A stretch of DNA of 64,000 bases, from positions 124,001-188,000 of the forward strand of contig CM060203.1 in assembly GCA_030562195.1 (NCBI GenBank). The letters are read 5' to 3'. This DNA is from Nipponacmea schrenckii (Eukaryota > Mollusca > Gastropoda > Lottiidae). Shown piece after piece: positions 20,864 through 32,361 of the stretch (the stretch's first letter is position 1; every line of letters begins with the position of its first letter). Made by a program: the position numbers and the translations under genes. Below the pieces are notes generated by a model. That model did no database searches. It was not told where the DNA came from and was given only the letters and a program-made list of their open reading frames with translations.

Positions 20864-22607
20864 AATAGTGAACGATTTCACGACTTCTCGCCTCATCTTC
20901 AATAGTGAGATAAAGCGAGGTGTCGTCAGCGAATAGTCGAATATTTGATTTAATATCATGTGTTATGTCATTGATATATATCAGGAATAATATTGGTCCG
21001 AGGACTGAACCCTGGGGGACCCCAGCTTTGATCACTTCTTGTTCGGATATCTCGCCTTTGATTATTACGTGATATCCTTAATACTGACTTAGAAGCTATA
21101 CTGCAATGGTCTGAAAAGAGGATGGTAACATTCAACCCTACGAAATCTAAATGTTTACACTTCTCAAGAAAAGTGAAACCATCTTCCTTCAATCTACGTT
21201 TTAACAACACCACTTCATATGACTCTGACGAACATAAACACTTGGGGGCTTATTTTAATAAAAAAGGCTCCTGGACCACTCACATCGACTATCTAATATC
21301 CAAAACTTCAAAACAAATAGATTGTCTTAGAAGTACAGACTTTCGAGAAAATCACTTGAACTCCTGTACAAACAATTCATCCTACCAATCTATGATTACT
21401 GTGACGTACTTTGGAACACTTGTACTTTACACGACGCGAATAAATTAGAAAAACTAAACTTAGACGCACTTAGAACTATCACAGGACTTGTTAGAGGGAC
21501 ATCACATACAACCCTATATAAGGAATCTGGATTTACAAGTCTTTATGACCGTCGCTTATCACATAAACTGATATTATTTTATAAAATGTATACTGGACTA
21601 ACTCCGCAATATCTGAAAATTCTCGTCCCCCCCAAAGTATCAGATTTAAACCCCTACAGCCTTAGGCATAACAATATCCTACGGAGTATCCCATGGCGCA
21701 CTAAGTACTATAAAATGTCCTTTCTACCATCTGCTGTAAATTCATGGAACAGACTCCCTGAAAATACACAGAATTCACAAACAGTCCTCAAATTCAAGAC
21801 AAATCTATCAAAAATAATTAGAAAATCTGACGTCCCAAAATATTACTATACAGGTAATCGACAAAATCAAATTATCCACACCAGATTACGCCACAATAAA
21901 AGCAAACTTAACGGTCACAAATTCCTAATGCACATCTCCCTTCATCCTGCATGTTCATGCGGTCATATTTTTGAAGACCCTGAACACTATCTTTTATACT
22001 GTAACAACTATCTCACTGCTCGAAATCAAACTACCAACCTCCTACCCCCAACTTTCAGATCATCTTCCATACTTCTTTACGGAAACGCTGATATATCACA
22101 GGATTTGAATAAGTTTATATTCAGTACTGTTTATTCATACATCGGTCTGTCAAAGAGATTTGATGACTGAACTGATATATACCCTCCTGCACAGGAACAA
22201 CAGACAATACCTTAGCCCGAGACGTCTGCCCCTTTTAGGACCTCTGAGTGCTCTTTTGACAGCTGTCATGGGGATCAGTTGATGGTTGTGATAGGGGCGG
22301 ATGTTTCGGACTAACATTCTTCGGAATTATGCTTATATTGAACACTGTACCGGTGGACCCCTCGGTTATTTATCCATCCATTTAATTACTCAATTTATTC
22401 AAATTCAATTTACTTAATTTACTCAATGCATACAATATATTTATTTATTATTATTATTATTACTATTCCTATTAATATCATTTTTCCTACGAAGCAGATT
22501 AATATAAGCTACTTAGCTTGTTTCTGTATCGTTTGTAAATCATATCATATCTTTGTAAATATGTATCATTGTAATAAATACTGTTTAAACCAATAGTGAA
22601 CGATTTC
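20864..22607 (+). mobile_element. LINE with 5' inversion and 16-bp target duplication
   Basis: AATAGTGAACGATTTC occurs at 20864-20879 and again, identical, at 22592-22607, bracketing the element. The left part (20880 to about 21070) is inverted and encodes [20 protein letters not shown] and [17 protein letters not shown] on the minus strand. The right part (about 21073-22170) is in plus orientation and starts with the residues that would follow, NTDLEAILQWSEKRMVTFNP. It then covers HKHLGAYFNKKGSWTTHIDY, a CSCGHIFEDPEHYLLYC motif and the 3' UTR. This is the classic 5'-inversion product of twin-primed reverse transcription. Frameshifts split the plus part near 21420-21590. Confidence 0.9.
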
Positions 22608-22703
22608 TATTGGTAAACAACCACTTCTTAGTTGGCTATGGTATGGTTGGCTACATATGCATCTTTTGAGATTTGAAACATAAATTTTCTATAATTTTTA
22701 AGT

Positions 22704-22719
22704 TTAAAGTAGTTACTGA
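22704..22719 (+). repeat. TTAA target site and left terminal inverted repeat, copy B
   Basis: TTAA (22704-22707) is followed by AGTAGTTACTGA. The right end of the same copy, read inward, is AGTAGTAACTGG next to another TTAA (33757-33760). The two 12-bp ends differ at two positions. Confidence 0.85.
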
Positions 22720-22880
22720 ATGACGTTATAAATGGGGTTTATATTATGTAATATAGTCTTAAATCACTTAATAAAAAGAAAAAAAATTATTTCAAGCAAC
22801 CAGTGTCTTTTTCTTTTGATTTTTCTACCCACGACCACGCCCATGCCATTGAAACGAAAATCATCGGAGATCTCCGGCAA

Positions 22881-22898
22881 TGACGTCATCTCAGGAAC
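22881..22898 (+). promoter_or_regulatory. shared promoter motif with CRE-like core (copy B, THAP side)
   Basis: TGACGTCATCTCAGGAAC lies 69 bp upstream of the THAP start codon. It is followed by GACGTCGACGTGAATAATGG, which resembles the core of the satellite in the right half of the window. Confidence 0.5.
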
Positions 22899-22966
22899 GA
22901 CGTCGACGTGAATAATGGCCGATCGTGTTATTTACATCTAAATCATTCCTGCCAATTATTGTTTTC

Positions 22967-23217
22967 ATGGTGAATAGGTGCGTTTTGTTTGGCTGCAGTG
23001 CCGTAGCAGACCGTAGAAAAGGCATATCTCTCCATTCTTGGCCACAGGATGAATGTTTTCGTCGACAGTGGACGCGATTTGTCAGAGTAACCAGGAAGAA
23101 CTTCGAAAATCCAACGCCAACGAATAAATCCAAGGTGCTCTGTTCTCAACATTTTAACAACGACTGTTTTGATGTAAATAATTCGGATGCTCGGCTCGAA
23201 AGTGAATATCAGACAAG
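22967..23217 (+). CDS. THAP zinc-finger exon 1, transposase copy B
   Basis: ATG at 22967 is chosen because it places the THAP domain at the N-terminus (MVNRCVLFGC), as is usual in this family. An upstream in-frame ATG at 22925 adds 14 residues without domain support. The C2CH ligands are visible as C-x4-C (CVLFGC) and C-x2-H (LCSQHF), with W in SLHSW and the basic RRQWTRF segment. The domain should bind DNA, probably the transposon ends. The exon ends CAAG before GTGAGT and joins exon 2 in frame. This is the best-preserved THAP exon of the three copies. Confidence 0.88.
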
Positions 23218-23968
23218 GTGAGTGCTTTTTTTACAACCAAAAGCCTAGGGGCCTATTGCTGTAAGTGTAAAAACGCCGATTCTCGACCTTTCTAATCTAG
23301 CCCAGGCCTACATTCTACAAAGGCCAAGGCAAGGTCACTTTTTTATTGACACTATAACTGTCTTGAGCATAGGTATACTGTTTGTGTTCGTCGAGCTCAC
23401 GCGAATAGCTGAATTTATGTTATGTGTTATTAGGTTGTGAAATAAACAATTTGTCGTAATCACAAAATAACTCATCTATTATGGCAATGGCTTTTTATTG
23501 TTATGCCGTGTCTATTAATACTCTATAGAATGTATTGTCCAGTCTCCAAACCGCCTCTCTAATTCTGTTGTCAAACGCTGGATAATCGCGACATTAGATA
23601 ACGAGAATGTAAAAAAGAAATTGATTAGCTGATATAGATAGTTACTGTCCAATCAGGTTACCGATTGTTCGTGCACCCGTTTAACGTTTTTGTTTACTTT
23701 TTACTCTCATTTGAAGAATTTGCGACCATCAGCAAAGGCCAGTAAATTATCAATTGCAATAATCACTACTTCATAGTCTAAGAATGAAATTAAGGTTCCT
23801 GCTGCTTGGTCGTAAAAAAATTGAAAACATCGGCGATTTTTCGATGACAAATTGCATAATTTTATCGAATGATAAAAATTACTGACCGGGTGATCACCTA
23901 TGCCTAGGACTAGGTTGTCGACTTTCAATAACACTACTCTATTGTATATATTTACATGTTTTTTTAGA

Positions 23969-24605
23969 TCTCGACGACAAAAGGGAGATGCAGTACCCAC
24001 CATCCATGCAGTCCTCTCCAAGACCAAAAATGTGCAAACGCATGGTTTTGATGTTTGTGAACTTACAGCTTTCAGAAAAAGAGAGAGAAAAAGGGTGAGT
24101 TGTAACGATAAGGTTTGCAGATCGGGGTTCATCAATGGTTTTATCAGCCTGACCCATGCATGTTATCAGAAGATGTGTGTGACAAATTTATGTTAATGAG
24201 TCTAGCAGGATTCTAATACATAGCCTACAACTATGCAACAATTGCATCTCTTGGGAGTGATTAAGATTCTAGAATGCCCAGTCTTGTTGTCACTGTCTGT
24301 GCTACATCACTTGAAGGTCATAAGTTTTTATATTATTTGATTTAACCAGTGAAATTAATTTTGTCTTTTTAAGTTGTTACTGGAATTAATGGATGAACAT
24401 GCACCAGAATTGCCTGATCCTGTTTCAAACATATTGCCTGATCCTGTTTCAAACATATTGCCTGATCCTGTTTCCAATATATTGCCTGACACAGTTCCTG
24501 ACTTACCTGATGTACCTAACCCAACACTCAACACACCGTCTTTGCAACTGCCAGAAGCCACTACTCATGCCATTCCATTACCAAGTTGCAAGTCTAGATC
24601 TAAGG
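23969..24605 (+). CDS. transposase copy B exons 2 and 3
   Basis: Exon 2 (about 23969-24094) encodes RQKGDAVPTIHAVL and RKRERKR; it lacks 27 bp present in copies A and C. Exon 3 (24374-24605) encodes MDEHAPELP and three DPVSNILP units. Both have AG and GT borders and keep the reading frame. The repeat number differs from copy A, which has two units. Confidence 0.75.
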
Positions 24606-24882
24606 GTAACCAAATTTGTTGTTTATTCCACCATGTCATATTACACAAAAAATGGACTTGCCTACTCCCAAAAAAACACAATAACTTTCTTAGTGACAAA
24701 AATAAGAATGGTTGGCTTAACAATAAGTCTGACCCTTTGATCCTAAAACTTGGCCCAGTGACATTCATGAAGAAGTTGATCAAAAACATTTATGTTAAAT
24801 AAACACATGTAAGCTTGTTTTTAGTGGACAAGGTTATCAGAAATTTACTACATCTACATGTAATCATACTGATTTCTTTTAG

Positions 24883-25171
24883 GACGCCCCAGAAAAGAGA
24901 AGAAATACAGATCAAAAAGTGTACAGTGTGAATTAGTGAAGCTGCCACCTTTGACACTTTTGCCAATTATGAACAGCGAAGCAGATCATGTGAAACAGAA
25001 CACTGTTGACAGTTTACCGCCAGTACCTGCAGTGCCTAGTAGCACTGTTTTTTTCGTTACCGGTAACTGAATCAGTAATGGAGGAAGATTCTGATAGTGG
25101 TGAGAGCTACTATGACAATGATACAAAGGATTTGGATTGGGAACCATCAGATTATGATGAGGAAATGGATT
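24883..25171 (+). pseudogene. transposase copy B exon 4, frameshifted
   Basis: The same AT-hook-like GRPRKEKK start and acidic end as copy A. It carries one extra T and a 6-bp insertion near 25048-25062 (net +7), so the frame breaks before DLDWEPSDYDEEMDL. Confidence 0.75.
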
Positions 25172-25606
25172 TGTGAGTATTGATAAAAGTTTTTTATTTG
25201 TCTTCAAGGGGGGGGGGGGGTGATTGTAGGGGAAAGACCCACTGGACTTGAAGCATGATCATGGTTGGGAGCAATAGTATTCTGTTATGGGATGAGGGTT
25301 CCCCTTCTGCAGGAGAGCCTGCTATTTTTTTCAGTACTGTAAATTCCAGCTGCTAATTGTTCCAGTAATGCAATACCTGCTGTGATCTATAAAAGAGTTA
25401 CTTGGACTATTTAAAAGGCATATTATGTAGAGCATGGTTTGTTAGTGCACTGCAATCGTTGATTATAGTTGTTTTTCATTAATGATAGCAGTAGCAGTCA
25501 GCTGCTGATTTACAGGTTGAGGAGTTTTCCTTGTACATGAGGCATTTGTTATTGATATTTTTTCATTGCTTTTATTCAGTTTTATATATTCTTTTCATTT
25601 ATACAG

Positions 25607-25957
25607 AACATTTGATGAATATGATGAGGATACTGGTGTTAAGAAAAAGTTCATTGTTTACGAAAGAGAGCTTATGGAGCTTTTTTATATTTGTCGTGTT
25701 TGTTTTGTTCCTGGAGCAACAGCTACAATTACTTGCAGAAGTGGGACTTTGATAACTATTGAACAGTCATGCTTGTCCTGTGGTGAAGGAAATACTTCAA
25801 GCAGCCAACCAAAGGTGGGAGGTATTGCAGATGGCAGCCTGTCCTTATCCGCTGCAATCCTTTTTGCAGGTGCTATACCTGAAAAATCGATCCGCATCCT
25901 AGATTTTTGGGGAGTTCAGCACTACACCAAGGACTCTTTCTTCAAGCAACAGAAACA
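25607..25957 (+). pseudogene. transposase copy B exon 5, truncated by internal deletion
   Basis: Encodes FDEYDEDTGVKKKFIVYERE to LDFWGVQHYTKDSFFKQQK and keeps the 10 bp lost in copy A. At about 25957 the sequence jumps to what in copy A is the intron after exon 7 (A position about 13397). About 1.17 kb is therefore deleted, including both catalytic aspartates. Confidence 0.8.
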
Positions 25958-26243
25958 ACAGAATTAAAAATACATCTCTGACATTATGTACAGTGCATGT
26001 GCTAGATGAAGAATCAAGAAACTGTGTTGCCCTTCATATTGTTTTTTAGCAATTTTTTTTTTATCCATGTTGTCCATTTCCTACATCTTATTTTTGTTTT
26101 ATTACTGTGAAGCACTGAACCCAACATCCACTGAGGCCTTGTTCTGCTTTTTTTCTGATTTTTTTCATCAGATTGTTGTGCATATGAAATTAGTTTTTAT
26201 GAAAGTTGAACATTTTATACAATTTGCAGTTTTTATCCTTCAG

Positions 26244-26415
26244 GTACAGAAATATATGAAAAACTCACAGACATTCTTTTGTCAAAGAATTTAATGAAGT
26301 CAGTGAGGAAGCTTAGTCCTGATGGCCAAACATCTGCTCTGGAGGGATATCATGCAACAGTCATACATTTAGCACCAAAAATGTATCATTTTGGATACTT
26401 GGGCATGAAGTGCAG
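26244..26415 (+). CDS. transposase copy B exon 8 (catalytic Glu)
   Basis: Begins GTEIYEKLTDILLSKNLMKS and contains LSPDGQTSALEGYHATVIHL and APKMYHFGYLGMKCR. The SALEGYH block carries the glutamate expected as the third catalytic residue of the DDE triad, followed by the H-APKM and GM--R signature of this superfamily. The borders are TTCAG and GTGTGT. Confidence 0.8.
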
Positions 26416-26642
26416 GTGTGTATTACATGGGTCTTACACCTTACTGTTTTTTCCTTTATCCCTGAAGTCCCTTTTCTTGCAAATTACCTTTCCTTGTTGA
26501 GGTCAAAAACGTCACAAGAGCGAAACCTATGGATAAAATCTACATATTTCTCAGATGTATATTATCAGGAAAAAAATAATGACTAATAAATAGCCAAAAA
26601 GAGACTGGGACTTATGGATTAATAAATTTTATTGTCTTTTAG

Positions 26643-26791
26643 GCTACAATTAGCTGCACTTCACTTTAACGAAAATAGTGGTAGAGACCAAGCAAAACTG
26701 AAGTCTGGTGAATGCCAATTCAATATTGTATTCCCCAAGTTAAAAAAAGGAGGCTATTCTGTCAAACGGGTCAAGACAAAATCCACATTTA
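26643..26791 (+). CDS. transposase copy B exon 9
   Basis: Encodes LQLAALHFNENSGRDQAKLK, SGECQFNIVFPKLKKGGYSV and KRVKTKSTF between TTTTAG and GTAAGT. The LAALHFNEN motif and the P-KKGGY block are the standard continuation after the catalytic Glu in Kolobok-like transposases. Confidence 0.8.
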
Positions 26792-27342
26792 GTAAGTATG
26801 GTTGTATAATACTGATTAGTCGAAAGGTTCATTAAAATGCAATGTGCAATACATGCTCAAGATATATTACGATTTATCACATGTCCATTGTCCACCTTGT
26901 TATGCAATGGCCCAGCCCATTTCATATTTTCGATATATAACACATGTGTAATAACTATGCTAATCAGCCTGAGCATTCATATATTGATACGCACTTACTT
27001 GTTGTCTATTTACCAAACAAAGATGGCTGACCTAGTTACTCCGTACTATTACATTATGTATTTTAGTGAACCTGCTGTAACGAACAAGGGCTGCATGTGA
27101 TAAACAAGATCTCATTCGAGTTTCCATTTCGTATGAGAATTATGAAACTCGTCAGCAAATTTATGAGACTCGGTTCATAAAATGTGCATGACTCGTTTCA
27201 TAATGGAAATGAGTTTGTGATCCTTTATTTCTCTAATTTTTCCATGAATGAATTTGAAGATTTGGTAATAAGTTAGTGGTAGTTTGCTAGTGTGACCTAG
27301 AGTTTGTTATACAAAGTGCAAGTTAATTATTGTTCCTTTCAG

Positions 27343-27503
27343 ACTATGTCAATGAACTACAGAAGGAAGTGTGCAGAATTATTGCAACAGGCGAAAAATG
27401 TCAAAATGAAAATCAACCCCCATCACTCTGCAGCTCTTACGAACATCCAGACAAGTTGACAGCTGTCCAGAGATTTCAAGGCTTCAAACTTGTGGGAGAA
27501 TAA
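27343..27503 (+). CDS. transposase copy B exon 10 (C-terminus)
   Basis: Encodes YVNELQKEVCRIIATGEKCQ to HPDKLTAVQRFQGFKLVGE and the TAA at 27501-27503. The acceptor is TTTCAG. The stop lies 59 bp from the stop of the convergent ballast gene, so the two genes probably share a short bidirectional polyadenylation region. Confidence 0.8.
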
Positions 27504-27562
27504 TCACCCTTATCAAAAAAAGAAAATACAATTGATATGATTTAATTAACATCTATTTTTTG

Positions 27563-27971
27563 TCATGGCATTACAACATTTCCAGCCTCCTTGAAACCAG
27601 AAAAAACTGCATTTTCCTCTAGGCCAGGAGGCATTAATTCAGCACGAATCCTGGAAACTGCACAAGATGGCAACACAACCCGAATGTCTCGTCCAAGGAA
27701 CCCCCAACACCATCTCACCAACTGTCTGTATCCCACATGGCGCATTTGCTTGTGGTGAGGTCCATTTACAGCCTTATGGCCATACTGTCGCCTAAACTGC
27801 AACCATGCCACATTTAGCACAAACACATTCAAACACAGTACTGCAAAACCAGGGTGATTGATTATATAGTCTATCCCTTCTTCATCAAGCTTAGCACACA
27901 CATGTGGAATCTCCCTGCAGCATGTACACTCCTTCTCAGTGAGCATCATCTGGCATCCATCACATTCAGAC
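27563..27971 (-). CDS. P2X7-type ballast domain exon 2, copy B
   Basis: Encodes a cysteine-rich domain matching the cytoplasmic C-terminal ballast of P2X7 receptors. In order: ECDGC, MMLTEKECTCCREI, IINHPGFAVLCLNVFVL, WLQFRRQYG, VGYRQLVRWCWGFLGR, IRVVLPSCAVSRIRAEL and FSGFKEAG. In P2X7 this domain binds two zinc ions through clustered cysteines and can bind guanine nucleotides. Here it stands alone, with no channel segments. In copy C the exon follows a clean TTTCAG acceptor. In copy B that AG is mutated to AT, giving a fortuitous in-frame ATG (27971-27973), and the first Cys codon is changed to Ser. Normal splicing of this copy is probably lost. Function in the transposon is unknown. Confidence 0.85.
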
Positions 27972-28374
27972 ATGAAACATAAAATAGGAGAATTGATCAG
28001 ATATATGTCAAATGCCTGGAAATGTCAAATGAAATGAATTGAGTTTTACGTCATAGGCTACTCTTCTGCACCTGTTTTGGGGCTAATGAAGACGAACACA
28101 TGCAGTGTGCAATAAGGATGAAATTGACGGGACAGAAAGGACACCGACATTAGCCAGCTCTTTTTCGTAAAAAATTGGGTGGGCAAAAATTAGTCTAGAC
28201 TAGGACTTGAAAATATTCCCTAACCCTATGGAATATATACAGCACGAAACAAAACTAGCCTTTATATTAGGCCTATTCAACGACTTCCTAATAGGGCCTA
28301 TCGGACGATTCCAATGTGGTCTGTTTTGAGTGCAGCTACAAAAATAATAATCCAAAATGGCGGATATGATTTTC

Positions 28375-28542
28375 TTAATCATTAAGGTAGTTAATGTAGT
28401 TTAATTTCACACATGCCAATCACTAAGCTCCGCCCACTGCAATACATTGACCCCCCTCTAGATTGTCAAATTCCCGCCGTTAGTTTGCCGCTCAGTCTGC
28501 CATTGTAAGCGTCTAAGCTCTATTTGCAAGTTATTTTTCGCA
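28375..28542 (+). repeat. split direct repeat A1
   Basis: Starts TTAATCATTAAGGTAGTTAA and ends at TTATTTTTCGC. It is matched nearly base for base by A2 at 32513-32691, which has a few extra bases near CCTAAGAAACG. Confidence 0.9.
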
Positions 28543-28543
28543 A

Positions 28544-29798
28544 ATGTCGGATGAAAGAAGATCCAAAAGGACTCTATCTGTACCAGCAAGATTTAGAGAG
28601 TCAGGATTGGCATCTTCTTCAGTATTGGATGATACTACAAGTGCGAGATCCACGACAAGTGTTGAAAGTGGCCATGGTGTCGAAAAGACAACAATAATGG
28701 CGACTGGCGCCGGCGACGATTCTTGCAGCATCCAACAGATATTTAGCGAATGCCGTTTATCGAAGGTAACTGTCGGTTATCTGATGGACATGGGTTTTGA
28801 TTGTCTGGAAGCCCTATCCTTATTGGAGATTGGAGACATACAAGATGATACAATCAACATAGGACAGAAAAAATTATGTCTACTTGCAGCGACGAAGGCT
28901 AAAAATAGAATCCAAGACCCTATTTAAGACGGAGCCACAACCAACCAAGGTGAAGGTCACCTGCAACCGGATGTTGATGTTATTGGAGATGACAGCTTGC
29001 AGAAATTCCTTGCAAAAATATCATCGGCAGGTGAAGCCCACAAAACAAAGAGCGGGCAGGACTCTGCGGGATTCTGCGGTAACGATGCTTCGTGGAATGA
29101 TCCCCAGGTTGACCTGAATAGAAATAGAACTCATCTACGAGGTAAGCTATCGTACTACGACATTGTTGACTTCATCACCAGAAATTCTCAACTATACAAT
29201 GATGAGGAAGATAATCTTGTTCTGCGCCCATCAGCACCAGGGGGCGAAGATTACACATTTCAGAAAATCAACAGCAAAAAACCAAAGCTGGAGAGTGTCA
29301 CAATCGCTGAATGGGGCTCTGCAAACATAGCCATACTTGTCTTATTGATGAATAGTAATTCTATAGAATTTCGATAGCAAAGATTACCTGTCATACACTA
29401 TTCGCATATTTGAACTATTTGTAAAATTTGACCGGCTATCAGTCCTGGTATATGACCGTGAGTATCGACGACTCCAAGCTACTCATAATTTTCGTTGGGG
29501 AACTGTGGTTAACCACCTACAAATTCTGCATCTACAGCCAAAAAGTTCATCAACCAAGAAAACCATCACCCAGCCTATCAGTCGATCAACTTACAGTCAT
29601 CATATCAGCACTTACACCCAGACTGGAGAAGTAATTTGTCGTAATTATAATTCGCATAAGGGATGTCACCTCACTGATTGTCGGTTCCAACATGTGTGTA
29701 ACATATCGAAATGTTTCCAGTCCCATCCGGCTGTGTCTCACAATGACCAATCCGCTTCATGGAAGCAAGGATACTCTTCTAATCATTCAAAAAACTAA
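28544..29798 (+). pseudogene. Ngaro-like Gag with SAM-like domain and CCCH zinc finger
   Basis: Starts with ATG just after A1. An N-terminal Ser/Arg-rich region is followed by a helical module, LSKVTVGYLMDMGFDCLEAL and IGQKKLCLLAATK. Its spacing resembles a SAM or similar helical domain. An in-frame TAA lies at about 28925, and a frame change near 29350 joins FDSKDYLSYTIRIFELFVKF and VYDREYRRLQ. The C-terminus has a CCCH-type zinc finger (CRNYNSHKGCHLTDCRFQHV) and HPAVSHN. This should be the structural RNA-binding protein of the element. Confidence 0.7.
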
Positions 29799-29809
29799 TA
29801 GATAAGGCT

Positions 29810-30690
29810 GTGGCCTCAGTGGGCATCCAGAGGGCTTTACAAACTTGGACTTTGTATCTCGAGAATGACCCCGATAAAGACTTTCTCTTGTCTGGGATAT
29901 CAAAAGGTTTCGACATCGTTGATCCGGATGCCACCCAACAGCCAATGGAGAGTGACAATCATAAGAGTGCAGACCCCCAACACCCCCTTTTTTCGCTAGC
30001 AACGGAAGCAATGTGCAATGAAATTGCAAATGACAATTATGTAAAACTTAATGGGAAACCAACTATTGTCAGTGTTATTCCAAAATCTGACACGGAAGTG
30101 CGTCTGATCCATGACTGCAGCTTTCCCCCAGGTCAAGCCGTAAATGATTATGTGTCTCAGTTGGAACATTTTCGTTATCAGACAATAGATGATGCTACTG
30201 CGTTAATGCATAAAGGTTGTTTCATGGCTAAGTGTGATCTAAAATCGGCTTATCGATCAGTGCCTATTAGCCAAAAGAGTCGCAGTGTAACTGGTTTAAA
30301 ATGGTTCCTCAATAATAGATGGCAATACTTTATTGACACAAAATTACCGTTTGGAGCAAAACGCAGTCCTGGAATTTTTCATCGCCTTACACAGGCTGTT
30401 CGTAGATTCATGGCTCATTTGGGCTTCCCAAATTTTGTCGTTTGTCTTGACGACTTCTTTCTTTGTGGGGAAAACAAAGGAATTGTGTCACAGAGCACTG
30501 GTAACCCTTCTGAGGTTACTGCGATCTCTAGGATTTGCATCAACTACAACAAAGTAGTTGATCCCTGCCAGTGTTTAACTTTCCCTTGGAATAGAACTGG
30601 ATGCTTGTGCTATGTCTGTACGCCTACCGGAGGCAAAATTACTTGAACTTAAATCTTTGCTTACTGCAACCGCAGCCAAAACTCGCATTT
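29810..30690 (+). pseudogene. Ngaro-like reverse transcriptase
   Basis: Open to 30646, then continued in another frame. It contains PKSDTEVRLIHDCSFPPGQA, MAKCDLKSAYRSVPI (catalytic Asp in block A), LPFGAKRSPGIFHRL and FVVCLDDFFLCGENK. The last corresponds to the Y/V-x-DD catalytic block. The frame shifts near 30617 into RLPEAKLLELKSLL and meets a TAA near 30699. Confidence 0.85.
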
Positions 30691-30701
30691 CTAAGTCCTA
30701 A

Positions 30702-31340
30702 TTGCAATCCTTAGCTGGGAAATTGAACTTTGCATGCTGTGTGATCTGTGGCGTGCGAGTCTTTTGCCGGCGTATCCTCAACTGTATGAACCATTTAAAG
30801 CTGAAACACCACCGTACACGTTTGTCAGGCCCGCTGCTTGAGGACATTTTATGGTGGAAAGACTGCATTGCAACTTTTAATGGAAGAGCTCTACTTCTAT
30901 CTTGCCTTCCTATAACTTCCATGGTTACTGATGCTTGTACCGACTCAGGCGGGGGGGTTTTTTCCAAGATGATTGGTTCTATGTCCATTGGAAGAGTGAT
31001 TTACCCCTGGTATCTGATATGCATATAAATTATAAAGAGACAATGACTGTAATTTGTGCACTTTGTAGATGGGCCCCCCCCCTTAGTTAATCTTAGGGTT
31101 ATCATATACAGTGATAATATGTTTACAGTGTTTTGCCTTAACAAAGGCTCTTGTCGGTACAATAATGTTGTTATGCATGCCTTGAGATTCCTCTTTTGGT
31201 TATCTGTATTATTCAATTTTTATGTAACAGCCAGATATATCCCTGGTGTTAGAAATACTCTAGCAGATAGTATTTCACGCCTGCATGAGCCCTTGCACTA
31301 TGACAGTCTGTTCCCCCAAAGGCACCAGTGGAAAGTATGA
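30702..31340 (+). pseudogene. Ngaro-like RNase H domain
   Basis: Contains SLAGKLNFACCVICGVRVF, DILWWKDCIATFNGRALL, TDACTDSGGGVFSK (first catalytic Asp), YKETMTVICALCRW (Glu), VIIYSDNMFTVFCLN (Asp) and GVRNTLADSISRLHEP (final Asp). The frame is broken near 31020-31050 and around a C homopolymer at 31073-31082. Confidence 0.8.
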
Positions 31341-31379
31341 CTTTTGGACATGTGTCACAAAAGGCTCTCTCTTTTATTT

Positions 31380-32350
31380 TGCAGAAGAGAACAGAGACAG
31401 AGGCTTGTTCCTACAGCAGTTAGAATCCAGGGTTGATTTGCTGAATACTTATTTTTCGCCCCAAACACCCAAAAGGCTTATTGCACTCAATTATCTCTAT
31501 ATTTGAGGTTTTGTAACCAGGCCGGTATCAACCCTGTTGGTATCTCACTGCGTAACCTTTTATGTTATATTGCTTATTTAAGTAACCTCCTTTCATATAG
31601 TTCAATTAAGTCATACTTGAATGTTGTGAGATTATTGCACTTACAAGCCGGTCTGCCCAATCCTTTACAATCTTGGTCAGTAAATACTATTTTAAGAGGC
31701 GTTCTCCTCTCCCTAAACTTCCTATAACACCAGAGATTTTGTTAAAGATATATCATACACTTGATTTCCATGAACCAATAGATTTGATATTTTGGGCAGC
31801 CTGTCTTGTAGCATTTTATTCATTTTTTCGAAAGTCCAACTTACTACCACAGGCAGGACAGCCTCATGCTCTTTTACGATCTGATTTTCATTTTCAATCA
31901 ACACATTGTAGCTTGCAGGTACGCTGGTCAAAAGTCATACAGTTTCAACAGCGTAAATTGGAAGTGCCTATCCCAGTGGTCCCTAAATCCCCTCTCTGCC
32001 CAGTAACAGCCTGTCAAGTGGCATTCCTTGCTAATCCTGCCCCTCCTCACTCCCCTGCATTTGTATTTAGAGTTAAGGGCAGGCTTGTCCCCCTCACTTA
32101 CAGTTTATTCATTGGCAAATTAAAACACTCCCTCCAGTTAATTGGTGTCGACCCCTCTCAGTTTGCAGGCCACAGTTTTCGACGAGGCGGGGCATCCTTT
32201 GCACTCCAATGTGGTATTTCCCCAGAATTAATTCGCTGTCAAGGCGATTGGGCAAGTGACTGTTACAAGAGATATCTTGATCCATCCCCTCAGCTTCGTC
32301 TCCAGGTGGCTCAACTTATGGCCAAATCACTAACTACTAAACTACACTAG
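31380..32350 (+). pseudogene. Ngaro-like tyrosine recombinase
   Basis: Integrase-like enzyme that inserts circular DNA intermediates. The SAM-like N-terminal part is in two frames (EENRDRGLFLQQLESRVDLL; GISLRNLLCYIAYLSNLLSY, YLNVVRLLHLQAGLPNPLQS). The catalytic part is open from 31673 to 32350. The first Arg is in CLVAFYSFFRKSNLLP, H-x-x-R in AGHSFRRGGASFAL, the Trp in CQGDWASDC and the nucleophilic Tyr in YKRYLDPSP. Frame changes occur near 31503 and 31700. Confidence 0.85.
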
Positions 32351-32361
32351 GTTTGGGTTTT

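Noticed and set aside
27115..27225. Possible small inverted-repeat element in the last transposase intron of copy B
   Set aside because: Only short imperfect matches (GAGTTTCCATT against AATGGAAATGAG); no defined ends or target duplication.
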